The position numbers were made by a program, and so were the translations under genes. The notes under the pieces were generated by a model. The model saw only the letters and a list, made by a program, of their open reading frames with translations, was not told where the DNA came from and did no database searches. A stretch of 64,000 nucleotides of DNA, taken from the NCBI GenBank assembly GCA_964633115.1, contig CAZWEO010000017.1, positions 1-64,000 on the forward strand, in the 5' to 3' direction. This document shows, in pieces, positions 43,052 to 51,360 of the stretch (the stretch's first letter is position 1; the number at the start of each line of letters is the position of its first letter). This DNA comes from B30-G6 sp964633115 (GTDB lineage Bacteria; Desulfobacterota; Desulfobacteria; Desulfobacterales; B30-G6).

Positions 43052-44146
43052 TCAATACCTAAACGGCCACAATTTAAAATATGATCGTATAATCCGCCAC
43101 CAATTGGCAATACCGCGTGGTTCGAACATCAGAAACAAGACAATGACCAGACCAAAAGACAAAGGCCGAAATGCCGTGGCCACATCGCCCACAGCAGTGA
43201 AATAGTGGCCCACAAATTCGGCAAAATTCTCCATCTCCAGTTCCAGCATTAAGATAGCCGCCGGCCCAACAATAGAACCCACCAGGGTTCCCAGGCCGCC
43301 CACGATGGCCATGGCCAAATAGGAGATGGAATGATGCAGCAGGAATGATTCAAACCCAACCCCGCGCCACAAGTAGGCGTGCAGGGCCCCGGCTACCCCG
43401 GCAAAAAATCCGCATAAAGCAAACGCATATATTTTGGTAAGCCCGGGATGTATGCCCATGGCATCGGCTGCCCGGTCATTATCGCGCACGGCCACCAAAC
43501 ACCTACCATGCTTGCTCCGTAAGAGATTACGGACGGCAAAACCCAATATTATCACAAAAACAAGAATGACATAGTACCAGAAAAAATAGTGCTGTTTGCG
43601 AACCACCTTACCCGTAAACCAGAACACGCGTCCAATGGCGATGGTCTGGCCCTGATCATAGAACCTTGAAAAATTGATGAACCACTGAAAAATCATCTGA
43701 AAAGAAAGCGTGGCGATGACCAGGTAGAGGTGTTTCAGGCGCAGGGACGGCAGGCCGACAATGCCTCCAAAAACCGCACCAACTAAGCCGGCGACAATGA
43801 TCATCAACGGCCAGTAGTGGGTCAGCAGCACGTGGTCGCTGCCCAGGAGGCGGGAAAAGGTTGCTAGGGTGTAAGCCCCCACGCCCACAAAAGCTGCATG
43901 GCCGATGGATATCAAACCGGCAAAACCAGTTAGCAAGTTCAAACCGTAAATGGCCACAATAGCGATTAATATACTGTCGATCACAAGCATGTACTTGTTG
44001 CCGACTTGAATGAAAAGCGGCCACACGAACAGCAGCACCAGGAAACCTATAAAAACCAAGCGGTCGATGTGCGTCAGAAATATGCGCTGTTCATCCCTGT
44101 AAGAGGTAAAAAAGTTACCCGTGGCTAACCATCGATTTTCAGACAT
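43052..44146 (-). CDS. branched-chain-type ABC transporter permease, LivM-like
   Basis: A 364-residue permease with about ten helices. GLNLLTGFAGLISIGHAAFVGVGAYTLA is the family signature. The EAA-like loop RDNDRAADAMGIHPGLTKIYAFALCG follows. The first 30 residues are cytosolic and the C-terminus ends in a short amphipathic tail. It starts 4 bases after the LivH stop, so translation is coupled. Confidence 0.92.
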   Translation of the reverse strand: MSENRWLATGNFFTSYRDEQRIFLTHIDRLVFIGFLVLLFVWPLFIQVGNKYMLVIDSILIAIVAIYGLNLLTGFAGLISIGHAAFVGVGAYTLATFSRLLGSDHVLLTHYWPLMIIVAGLVGAVFGGIVGLPSLRLKHLYLVIATLSFQMIFQWFINFSRFYDQGQTIAIGRVFWFTGKVVRKQHYFFWYYVILVFVIILGFAVRNLLRSKHGRCLVAVRDNDRAADAMGIHPGLTKIYAFALCGFFAGVAGALHAYLWRGVGFESFLLHHSISYLAMAIVGGLGTLVGSIVGPAAILMLELEMENFAEFVGHYFTAVGDVATAFRPLSFGLVIVLFLMFEPRGIANWWRIIRSYFKLWPFRY

Positions 44147-44150
44147 AAAA

Positions 44151-45044
44151 TTATACCCGCTCTATTTCGTGGATACCAAAAAGACCATGCGGTTTGAACA
44201 ATAAGATTATCAGTAGTATGACATAGGGCAGCACATCCGCGGTGCCAAAAAGACCCCAGTTACCGTCCAGATAACCGGAGGCAAACTGTTGGATCAGCCC
44301 CATGATGATACCGGCTACGATGGCCCCGAAAATGGAATCCAGGCCACCCACGATCACCACCGGAAACACGATGATGCCGAATGAATGTAGCACATCGAAA
44401 TTCAGTCCGGTGATATTGCCGATGATGCCCCCGGCGGCGGCGGCACTCAATCCGGCCGTAGCCCAAGCCAGGCCGAACACCTTGGGAACCGAAATACCAA
44501 TGGACATGGAAGCGAATTGATCGTCCGATACCGCCCGCATGGAAATACCCACGGTGGAAGCTTTAAAAAACCAGGTAAAGGCCCCGATCATGGCAAAGGT
44601 GATAATCACACCCACCAATTGGGTCCAGGACATGCTTACGCCCCCAAAGGAAATCGGTGTTATGGGCAAAAATTCGGGAAAGGAAAAGTTTTCCGATCCA
44701 AAGGGCGTCATATAAATGAGCCCGTCGATAATCGACATGAGCCCGATGGTCACCATGATGACAGAAATAATGGGCTCGCCGATCAGCCGGCGCAGAAATA
44801 TCCGTTCTACACTCATGGCCAAGAAAAATGTGATGATCATACTCAGGAGAAACGACAGTGCAATGTGAATACCCACCCACACCGTCAAGGCATAGGCGAT
44901 AAAAGCCCCTGCGGCAATGATCTGTCCGTGGGCGATGTTGAGCACCCGGCTGGACTTATAAATCAGCACAAAGCCCAAGGCTGAGAGGGCATAAATGGAC
45001 CCCACAACCGTGCCGCTGATTACAAGCTGAAAAAAATAACTCAT
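44151..45044 (-). CDS. branched-chain-type ABC transporter permease, LivH-like
   Basis: A 297-residue permease with the SGTVVGSIYALSALGFVLIYKSSRVLNIAHG start and an EAA-like loop (MRAVSDDQFASMSIGISVPKVFGLAWATAG). Eight helices are visible. Its ATG overlaps the acyl-CoA ligase stop by 4 bases (ATGA), binding transport to CoA activation at the level of translation. Confidence 0.93.
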   Translation of the reverse strand: MSYFFQLVISGTVVGSIYALSALGFVLIYKSSRVLNIAHGQIIAAGAFIAYALTVWVGIHIALSFLLSMIITFFLAMSVERIFLRRLIGEPIISVIMVTIGLMSIIDGLIYMTPFGSENFSFPEFLPITPISFGGVSMSWTQLVGVIITFAMIGAFTWFFKASTVGISMRAVSDDQFASMSIGISVPKVFGLAWATAGLSAAAAGGIIGNITGLNFDVLHSFGIIVFPVVIVGGLDSIFGAIVAGIIMGLIQQFASGYLDGNWGLFGTADVLPYVILLIILLFKPHGLFGIHEIERV

Positions 45045-46969
45045 GCAACTCCTTCCATGGTGTAAAACATCATTTCCGATTCAACCGTCGTACTCTGACC
45101 GTCCTGGTATTGGAAAAAGGCTTCCACCTTTTTGGTGGAGACACTTTCATCGTATAGAGCTTCGTACAAGTCTTTGTATTTTTCCATTACGAATTTGCGG
45201 CGGATTTTTCCGGTTTTGGTCAGCTCCCCATCGTCCATGTCCAACAGTTTGTATAACACTGCAAACCGTTTGATTCTAAAATGTGGTTTTTCGGCCCGAT
45301 CGTTGATGTCCGCAATCGCCTCTTTGAGTAAATCCGCCACCTCGGGTTTGTTGCTGAGGTCCATATAGGTTGTAAAAGATATGCCCCGGTCCTCAGCCCA
45401 TTTACCCACGACAATGGGATCGATGTTGATCAGAGCCGACACAAAATCGCGTTTATTGCCAAAAATAACGGCTTCCTTGATGTAGGGACTGAATTTGAGC
45501 TTATTCTCCAGGAACATGGGGCTGAACATCTCGCCCTTGCTGTTATGCATCACATCCGCCACACGGTCGATGACCACCAGATGCCCGTTTTCATCAATGT
45601 AGCCGGCATCACCCGAGTGCATCCAGCCATCGTGCAGCAATTCGTCAGTCTTTTCCGGTTGTTTGTAATAACCTACACACACCGATGGGGACCGCGATAA
45701 AATTTCGCCTTCTTCACTGATCTTACACTCGGTTTCGGGCAGCGGTTTACCGACCGTATCCGGGCGTACATCGCCGTCACGATGCATATAAGCGATGCCC
45801 ACGATTTCCGTCTGACCGTATATCTGTTTCAGGTTGACCCCAATGGCCTGGTAAAAGGTAAACAGCTCGGGACCTAAGGCAGCTCCACCTGTGTAAGCGC
45901 GCCGCAATCTGCGCAGGCCGATCTGGTTGATCAAGGGATCTGTTACCAGGGTTTTCCCCAGCCAGGCCATTATTTTCAAAGATACGGGCATGGGTTCGCC
46001 GCTCATCCGGTAACGGGCGGCCTTTTCACCGATCTTGATAAACTTATTGTACATCAGGCGATTGAGCCAATAAGATTCATCGATCTTCAACCATATTTCC
46101 GAACGAATGGTTTCGTATATACGCGGGGCGCCAAACATGAAATGGGGACCGATTTCCTTGAGGTCCTTCATACTGGTCTCCACCGACTCGGGAAAGTTGA
46201 TGGTAATGCCGGTGGCCATGGCCACGCCGAACGAATTCATCTGCTCACCGATCCAGGCAAAGGGCAGAAAACTGAGATACTCATCGGTGCCCGTCAGCAC
46301 ATCAACTTTGGCAATTTGGATCCCCATATTGATATAATTTTTGTGGGTCATCATGGAGCCCTTGGACAGGCCGGTGGTGCCGGATGTCAGACAGAAGTGA
46401 CAGACATCATCCGGTTTGCCTTGATCGATAAGCGTGTCGTATCGCTGCGGGTCTTCTGTATTTGCCGCGGCGCCGATTTCATAAAGATCATCAATAAACA
46501 AAAACCAGTCATCAGCGCGATAGTCACGCATGCCACGGGGATCCTCATAGATAACTTTGCGTACTTGGGGAATGCGGTCCTTTATTTCGACCAGTTTATC
46601 CACTTGCTCCTGATCGTCGCAAAAAACCGCCGTGACATCCATATAATTGATCAGTTGCTCAATTTCATCCGGAAGCGTGGTCTGATAAATTCCGGCAGAC
46701 ACCGCACCGATGGACTGTGCCCCGAGCGCTATGAACAACATCTCGGGAATGTTATCGCCGATCAGGGCCAGTTTGTCACCCTTTTTGACACCCACTTTTT
46801 CGAGCCCCAGCGCAACTTTGCGGACATAATCGTTGTATTCATCCCAAGTATAGTTTTTCCAGTGTCCGAAATCCTTTTCCCGCAAGGCAACTTTACTACC
46901 GGTCTCTTTGACCCGCCATCTAAGCAGTTGCGGAATGGTAAACTCCAAAAGCTGTGAATTGTCTTTCAT
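45041..46969 (-). CDS. long-chain acyl-CoA synthetase (AMP-forming)
   Basis: A 642-residue ANL-family ligase of the eukaryote-like long-chain class (FAA1/FadD15-like). Its motifs are intact: FCLTSGTTGLSKGSMMTHKN, IYGQTEIVGIAYM, HSGDAGYIDENGHLVVIDR and the adenylation Lys in LTKTGKIRRKFV. It converts a fatty or aromatic acid, ATP and CoA to acyl-CoA. Placed between LivG and LivH and overlapping LivH by 4 bases, it probably traps the imported acid as its CoA ester. Confidence 0.93.
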   Translation of the reverse strand: MKDNSQLLEFTIPQLLRWRVKETGSKVALREKDFGHWKNYTWDEYNDYVRKVALGLEKVGVKKGDKLALIGDNIPEMLFIALGAQSIGAVSAGIYQTTLPDEIEQLINYMDVTAVFCDDQEQVDKLVEIKDRIPQVRKVIYEDPRGMRDYRADDWFLFIDDLYEIGAAANTEDPQRYDTLIDQGKPDDVCHFCLTSGTTGLSKGSMMTHKNYINMGIQIAKVDVLTGTDEYLSFLPFAWIGEQMNSFGVAMATGITINFPESVETSMKDLKEIGPHFMFGAPRIYETIRSEIWLKIDESYWLNRLMYNKFIKIGEKAARYRMSGEPMPVSLKIMAWLGKTLVTDPLINQIGLRRLRRAYTGGAALGPELFTFYQAIGVNLKQIYGQTEIVGIAYMHRDGDVRPDTVGKPLPETECKISEEGEILSRSPSVCVGYYKQPEKTDELLHDGWMHSGDAGYIDENGHLVVIDRVADVMHNSKGEMFSPMFLENKLKFSPYIKEAVIFGNKRDFVSALINIDPIVVGKWAEDRGISFTTYMDLSNKPEVADLLKEAIADINDRAEKPHFRIKRFAVLYKLLDMDDGELTKTGKIRRKFVMEKYKDLYEALYDESVSTKKVEAFFQYQDGQSTTVESEMMFYTMEGVA

Positions 46970-46975
46970 ACCGAT

Positions 46976-47737
46976 CTATTCTTCTCCAATATAGGCTTCG
47001 ATTACTTTGGGTATTTTGACGATTTCTTCGGGCGTACCGGCACCGATTACTTCGCCAAAATCGAGCACATAGATCTGGTCGGAAATATCCATAACCACCC
47101 CAAGGTCATGTTCCACCAGGATAACGGTGGCATCGCGTTCTTTCTGAATGTCGATGACAAAACGCACCATGTCCTCTTTTTCCTCGATATTCATCCCTGC
47201 CATAGGCTCGTCCAGCAGTAGTAACCGCGGTGCCAGGGTCAGAGCTCGGGCAACCTCGACCCGTTTTTGAATCCCATAGCTCAGGTTCCCCACCGGGGAT
47301 TTGCGATAAGGCTCCAACTCCATGAAGTCGATCACCTCTTCCACATACTGTCGGTTCAGTGATTCCTGTTTGGATGCTTTGCCAAAATAGATCATGGCCT
47401 GCAATACGTTGTAACGCAGCTTTTGGTGCCGGGCCAGCATCAGGTTGTCCAGGACGGTCATGCCGCTAAACAACTCCAGATTTTGAAACGCACGCGCGAT
47501 ACCCAGGCTGGTAACTTGGTGCGGGCTGGCCTTGGAAAGTTTTTTGCTTTCGTAGGTTATTTCGCCAGAAGTCGGATGGTAAAATCCGGAAACACAATTA
47601 AGCAGACTGGTTTTGCCGGCTCCGTTGGGTCCGATAATGGAAGTAATCAGACCGGGTTCAATATCCATATTCACATTGGATAGGGCCGCTAGTCCGCCAA
47701 AGGTAAGCGTTACGTCCTCAATTTTCAATTTGGCCAT
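46976..47737 (-). CDS. branched-chain-type ABC transporter ATPase, LivG-like
   Basis: A 253-residue ATPase with Walker A GPNGAGKTS, signature LSYGIQKRVEVARAL, Walker B LLLLDEPMAGMN and the LivG-type C-terminal VIDIQKERDATVILVEHDLGVVMDISDQIYVLDFG. It is the first gene of the six-gene operon; a plausible promoter lies about 140 bases upstream. Confidence 0.93.
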   Translation of the reverse strand: MAKLKIEDVTLTFGGLAALSNVNMDIEPGLITSIIGPNGAGKTSLLNCVSGFYHPTSGEITYESKKLSKASPHQVTSLGIARAFQNLELFSGMTVLDNLMLARHQKLRYNVLQAMIYFGKASKQESLNRQYVEEVIDFMELEPYRKSPVGNLSYGIQKRVEVARALTLAPRLLLLDEPMAGMNIEEKEDMVRFVIDIQKERDATVILVEHDLGVVMDISDQIYVLDFGEVIGAGTPEEIVKIPKVIEAYIGEE

Positions 47738-48062
47738 GGTAGTTATTGTTTCAATTCGGATTAGAAGAAATAAAAAGAGATCCGAAGCTCAGGCATGCGC
47801 TCCTAACGGCCCCAGACCCCTTTCACTAAATGCATCCATGTAATATTATGAATGGCATTCAGCCATGTCACAAACATATAGACAATGTAAACTAGCAGGT
47901 CAAGAAAATTCCACCGATCACTACCATGACCAGTGCCAACCTACCTGCAACAACTTTATAAAAAATATTTTGAATCTAATGGGTTGTGCTTATACCATAT
48001 CGGAAGCGTGACAATTGTCAAGTTGATAAATCAGCGGGCAAATAATGGGTAAAAACCACTAC
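47738..48062. other. intergenic stretch holding the operon promoter
   Basis: About 325 bases between the LivG-like start and the LuxR-type gene end. Apart from the promoter at 47875-47903 nothing was recognised. Confidence 0.4.
47875..47903 (-). promoter_or_regulatory. possible sigma-70 promoter of the liv-ligase operon
   Basis: On the minus strand TTGACC (-35) and TATATG (-10) are 17 bases apart, leaving a leader of about 130 bases before the LivG-like ATG. Confidence 0.45.
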
Positions 48063-48087
48063 AATAAAATCGCAAAGCGATTTTATT
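48063..48087 (-). terminator. terminator overlapping the stop codon of the LuxR-type gene
   Basis: AATAAAATCGC/GCGATTTTATT form 11 perfect pairs with a 3-base loop. The TAA stop lies in the first arm on the sense strand, and the second arm gives the T-rich end. Confidence 0.8.
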
Positions 48088-49660
48088 GCTCATAAGACAA
48101 GAGGTGTGTTCTCAAATTGATTTTGGTATTTTTCAAACCCAGCTTGGTTCGGATGTTATGGCGGTGAAACAAAATCGTGTTCTTAGACAGGAACAGCATT
48201 TCCGCGATTTCTTTATTAGTCTTACCTTCTTTGACCAGGTTGGCCACGCGAATCTCCATGGGAGTAAAATTCAAAAAACGAGATGAAAGCTTACCGATAA
48301 AGGGAGAAATGATATTGTTCAGGTTGGAGTCCAGGATGTTCACAAGGGTTTCCTGACTGGTGTTCATACGGCTTTTTTGTAAACGCTGAATATAGGGCAC
48401 CACCAGCTCTTTGACATTGGAAAGCACATTCTCCTGGAGTTCGGATTTATCGTTCTCACGTTGCTTGAGCAGCACTTTTAGCGCGGTGTTAACCTCCGCC
48501 AGATGGTTGGATTGGGCCTGGAGTTCCTTTTCCCTGCGGCGCAGCGCTGTTTCAGCTCGTTTACGCTCCTCAATCTCCTGTTCCAGCTTTAGATTAATAC
48601 GGGCTAGCTCGGCTGTGCGATCCTCCACACGCTCCTCCAGCAGATCACGATACTTTTTTAGCTCCTTTTCAGTTTGTTTGAGGGCACTGATATCACGCAA
48701 GGTGACGATATTACCGGCATGTTGGCCCTTGCTGTCAAAATAAAGCGTTGAGCTGATCTGTACATCCAGTATTTCCCCCCGGCTTGTCAGGCGCTTGGTT
48801 TCAAACAGGTTGATCTTTTTACCACTTTTCATCTGCTCAATGGCATGCCTGGTTTCCGGCCAGTTCTCCTCGGGAACAAAATCGATCTGTTTGCCGATCA
48901 GCTCTTCACAAGAAAACCCAAAGGTTTGTGCAAAAGCCGGATTGACATAGGTTGCATTACCCTGCATGTCATAGACAACGACCGGGTCCGGAGAAGATTC
49001 CAAAAGCGATCGATAGCGTTCCTCGCTCTCACGTAGAATGGCTTCAGTCTTTTTACGCTCGGTTAACTGCTGTTTGACGTCGGCATACAATTGTGCCTTT
49101 TCGAGTGCAATCAGTGCCAACTGGGCAAATCGCTTCAGAATCTTAATGTCGCCCTCACCCAATCGCTTTTTATCATTCACCCGTGCCAGCCCAATAACAC
49201 CCTCCACCTTATTCCCCGACATCAACGGAATACCGACGGCGGATTGCAACGTATCCAGAGAAGAATCAGACAGACGCCCAGGCCAGGTATAATAATCATC
49301 CACAATAACTGGACCCTCCGCCTGCCAGACACGACCGCCCAGCCCCTCGCCCATTTTAACCTTCAAACCCAGCTGGCCCTTGAAAAAACCCATGCCCACG
49401 CGGATCTCCATTTCCTTCCGGCCTGAATCGAGCAGATATATGTATCCATGCTCGGTGCCGGTCAGCAGACAAGCACGATGTAAGATGACTTCTAGCAGTT
49501 CTTTTTTATCCAGGCGGTCAATTAACCCCAATGCGGTTTCATGCAGGGCGGTTAGGTAGGTATTCTGCTGCTGGAGTTCATGCTTGGACGCTTTAAGTGT
49601 CCGGATGGATTCACGCAGGTTATCTTCTTCGGAGTGTAAATCGTCAAATAACGAGGCCAT
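48083..49660 (-). CDS. GAF-PAS-LuxR transcriptional regulator
   Basis: A 525-residue soluble sensor-regulator. A short coiled coil leads to a GAF domain (about 40-180; TGTEHGYIYLLDSGRKEMEIRVGMG), then a PAS domain (about 200-310; ESSPDPVVVYDMQGNATYVNPAF). A long coiled coil (about 315-400) and a C-terminal LuxR helix-turn-helix (FTPMEIRVANLVKEGKTNKEIAEMLFLSKNTILFHRHNIRTKLG) follow. There is no kinase or receiver domain, so it is a one-component regulator. The frame is open to ATG 49717, but that codon is in the loop of the preceding gene's terminator; Met at 49660 is the better start although its ribosome site is weak. Signal unknown. Confidence 0.88.
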   Translation of the reverse strand: MASLFDDLHSEEDNLRESIRTLKASKHELQQQNTYLTALHETALGLIDRLDKKELLEVILHRACLLTGTEHGYIYLLDSGRKEMEIRVGMGFFKGQLGLKVKMGEGLGGRVWQAEGPVIVDDYYTWPGRLSDSSLDTLQSAVGIPLMSGNKVEGVIGLARVNDKKRLGEGDIKILKRFAQLALIALEKAQLYADVKQQLTERKKTEAILRESEERYRSLLESSPDPVVVYDMQGNATYVNPAFAQTFGFSCEELIGKQIDFVPEENWPETRHAIEQMKSGKKINLFETKRLTSRGEILDVQISSTLYFDSKGQHAGNIVTLRDISALKQTEKELKKYRDLLEERVEDRTAELARINLKLEQEIEERKRAETALRRREKELQAQSNHLAEVNTALKVLLKQRENDKSELQENVLSNVKELVVPYIQRLQKSRMNTSQETLVNILDSNLNNIISPFIGKLSSRFLNFTPMEIRVANLVKEGKTNKEIAEMLFLSKNTILFHRHNIRTKLGLKNTKINLRTHLLSYEQ

Positions 49661-49676
49661 AATAAATAAAATAACT

Positions 49677-49740
49677 GCGGCGTAGCCGCCCAAAAAAGAA
49701 ATTGGCCCTGGATCCATCGATCCGGGGCCAATTTCTTTTT
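49677..49740 (-). terminator. strong terminator after the LOG gene with GC mini-hairpin
   Basis: AAAAAGAAATTGGCCCTGGATC (49693-49714) pairs with 49719-49740 at 21 of 22 positions with a CATC loop. The stop codon of the LOG gene touches the stem. A GCGGC/GCCGC hairpin (49677-49689) follows in the gene sense, as after usp and smpB. Confidence 0.85.
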
Positions 49741-50389
49741 AAAGTATTACAACTTTCTTGACGTACTCCAGAATCTCTTGAGGATCATCTAGAATTTGAA
49801 ATATAGCCATATCCTTTTCAGATACGCGATTTTCTGCCAGCATCTGTGCCTCAATCCATTCCTTCAAACCTCCCCAGTACTGGCTTTCCACCAGTATGAC
49901 CGGTAATGGTTTGATGCGATGGGTTTGCACCAATGTCATCACTTCAAACAATTCATCCAGCGTGCCAAATCCACCCGGCATGACAATGTAGGCTGTGGCA
50001 TATTTGATGAACATGACTTTGCGAATGAAAAAATAGTTGAATTCCAGCCGCACGTTGGCATATTCGTTCGGTTTTTGCTCAAAAGGTAAATGAATGTTCA
50101 ACCCGGCCGATTTCCCACCAGCTTCGGCTGCACCTTTGTTGGCGGCTTCCATGACACCACCACCACCACCGGTAATGATTGCAAATTCATTTTGAGCGAA
50201 AAGGCTGGCAATCTTTTCTGTTTTTTTATAAATCGGATCTTCCGGTGACATTCTGGCGGAGCCAAATATGCTTACAGCCGGCCCGATATCGTGGAGCGAT
50301 TCGATACCCTCCACAAATTCACCCATAATTTTAAAGAGCCGCCATGATTCCCCTAATTTAAAATCGTCTATGACAAATTGTTTTTCCAT
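49739..50389 (-). CDS. LOG-family nucleotide 5'-monophosphate phosphoribohydrolase
   Basis: A 216-residue Rossmann protein of the TIGR00730/LOG family, which removes the ribose-phosphate from (cyto)kinin or other nucleoside monophosphates. It carries the signature PGGFGTLDELFEVMTL with catalytic Glu, and the phosphate loop TGGGGGVMEAANKGA. The N-terminal 30 residues form a helix typical of the longer bacterial LOG proteins. In bacteria these enzymes are thought to clear damaged nucleotides. Transcribed alone. Confidence 0.9.
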   Translation of the reverse strand: MEKQFVIDDFKLGESWRLFKIMGEFVEGIESLHDIGPAVSIFGSARMSPEDPIYKKTEKIASLFAQNEFAIITGGGGGVMEAANKGAAEAGGKSAGLNIHLPFEQKPNEYANVRLEFNYFFIRKVMFIKYATAYIVMPGGFGTLDELFEVMTLVQTHRIKPLPVILVESQYWGGLKEWIEAQMLAENRVSEKDMAIFQILDDPQEILEYVKKVVIL

Positions 50390-50460
50390 AAGTCGCTTTC
50401 TAATTGGTTAACCCAGTTTTTATGGTTTATTTTCGACGCCCCGTCGAAAGCTCAGACCCG

Positions 50461-50679
50461 TCAGCCTTTGCCCTGATAGCCGATGATCACCTTGCCTTGA
50501 TCCACGATCACAGGAACCTTGCGATCTCCTTTTGATTGCGACAACATCTTTTCCATCTGGTCCCTGTCTGAAATCACATCATGATACACTACCTTGCGAC
50601 CCTCTTTTTGAAAAGCTTCCCGAGCTGCAATCGTGTACGGTCAGGTATTTTTCCCATAGATAATGACTTCTTCAGCCAT
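50461..50679 (-). CDS. glutaredoxin-like selenoprotein (Sec13 encoded by UGA)
   Basis: A 72-residue frame preceded by TAGGAGGTTTC. It reads MAEEVIIYGKNT, then an in-frame TGA (50641-50643), then PYTIAAREAFQKEGRKVV and on to a second TGA at 50461. With selenocysteine at the first TGA the protein is a full small glutaredoxin: first strand, active site TUPYT where relatives have TCPYT, the cis-Pro in KVPVIVDQGKVIIGY, and a normal length. A stem-forming stretch (GCAGCTCGGGAAGCT) follows the UGA at about the distance of a bacterial SECIS. Standard gene calling misses it. Its likely role is thiol/selenol redox or peroxide chemistry in the cytoplasm. Confidence 0.82.
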
Positions 50680-50786
50680 GAAACCTCCTAACAAATAGGA
50701 TTATATTTGATCAGATAAAAGATGAATATGTTGTAATCTCAAGTAGATATAATCTATCTTTTTTATTATCAGCAATTCTTGGGAAT

Positions 50787-50963
50787 GTCAACGACACCGA
50801 CTTCTCCACCAATATTAATAGTGTTAGATGTCTTTAGCCGCAATTCGAAACTATGCCAATAGTATACGTTATCTTTTAAGTCGGCGTCTTATGATTGTCA
50901 ACGACACCGACTTCTCCACCAATAATTATAGTGTTCGACACTTAAGTCGGCGTCTTATGATTG
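50787..50963. repeat. two tandem hairpin-forming repeat units upstream of HPr
   Basis: Unit 1 (50787-50896) and unit 2 (50897-50963) both start GTCAACGACACCGACTTCTC and end AAGTCGGCGTCTTATGATTG. Within each, GACACCGACTT pairs with AAGTCGGCGTC (10 of 11). Unit 1 has a longer interior (about 55 bases) than unit 2. They lie between the divergent Grx-like selenoprotein and HPr genes and might act as a leader or protein-binding region. Confidence 0.75.
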
Positions 50964-51073
50964 ACAAGTGGCAGTGGAATCGTTAAATTCGGCCCAACTA
51001 ATTTGCAGGTAAGTTCGTAATAGACTGTCAATGACAACATGCTCAATTGGCTAATGCTATCATTCTGAATAGA

Positions 51074-51355
51074 ATGGCGAATATAAAAACAGAGACCAGT
51101 AAAGATGTGACCGTGGTCAACGATTTGGGTATGCATGCACGTTCAGCAGCCCAAATCTCTGAAATCGCTAAAGAAGCAAGCGCGCCAATATGGCTTGAGC
51201 GCAATAACGAAAGGGTGGATGCGCGTAGCATCATTGATATTTTGACACTTGCATGTGAAAAAGGATCAACCGTAACCTTTGTAATCGAAGATCCAGCCGA
51301 CCTGAATACACTCAATCGCATCATCAAGCTTGTTCAGGACGGTTTTGGAGAATAA
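51074..51355 (+). CDS. HPr-family phosphocarrier protein
   Basis: A 93-residue PTS carrier. His21 in VVNDLGMHARSAAQI is the EI phosphorylation site, and Ser52 in RSIIDILTLACEKG sits where HPr kinase/phosphorylase modifies other HPr proteins. Start set at ATG 51074 (the frame is open from a TTG 27 bases up). It is followed 5 bases later by the EI gene. No sugar-specific EII genes lie here, so the pair may serve regulation or an EIIA encoded elsewhere. Confidence 0.9.
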   Translation: MANIKTETSKDVTVVNDLGMHARSAAQISEIAKEASAPIWLERNNERVDARSIIDILTLACEKGSTVTFVIEDPADLNTLNRIIKLVQDGFGE

Positions 51356-51360
51356 GTTCC

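Noticed and set aside
46142..46957. Open frame of 271 codons opposite the long-chain acyl-CoA ligase
   Set aside because: Shadow of the ligase gene, which has all motifs; no ribosome site.
49661..49717. Longer start for the GAF-PAS-LuxR protein at ATG 49717
   Set aside because: That ATG lies in the loop of the preceding gene's terminator, and the extra 19 residues (MDPGPISFLGG...) encode the terminator stem.
50787..50963. CRISPR-like repeat pair
   Set aside because: Only two units, of unequal length, with internal dyads and no spacer-repeat periodicity; no cas genes.
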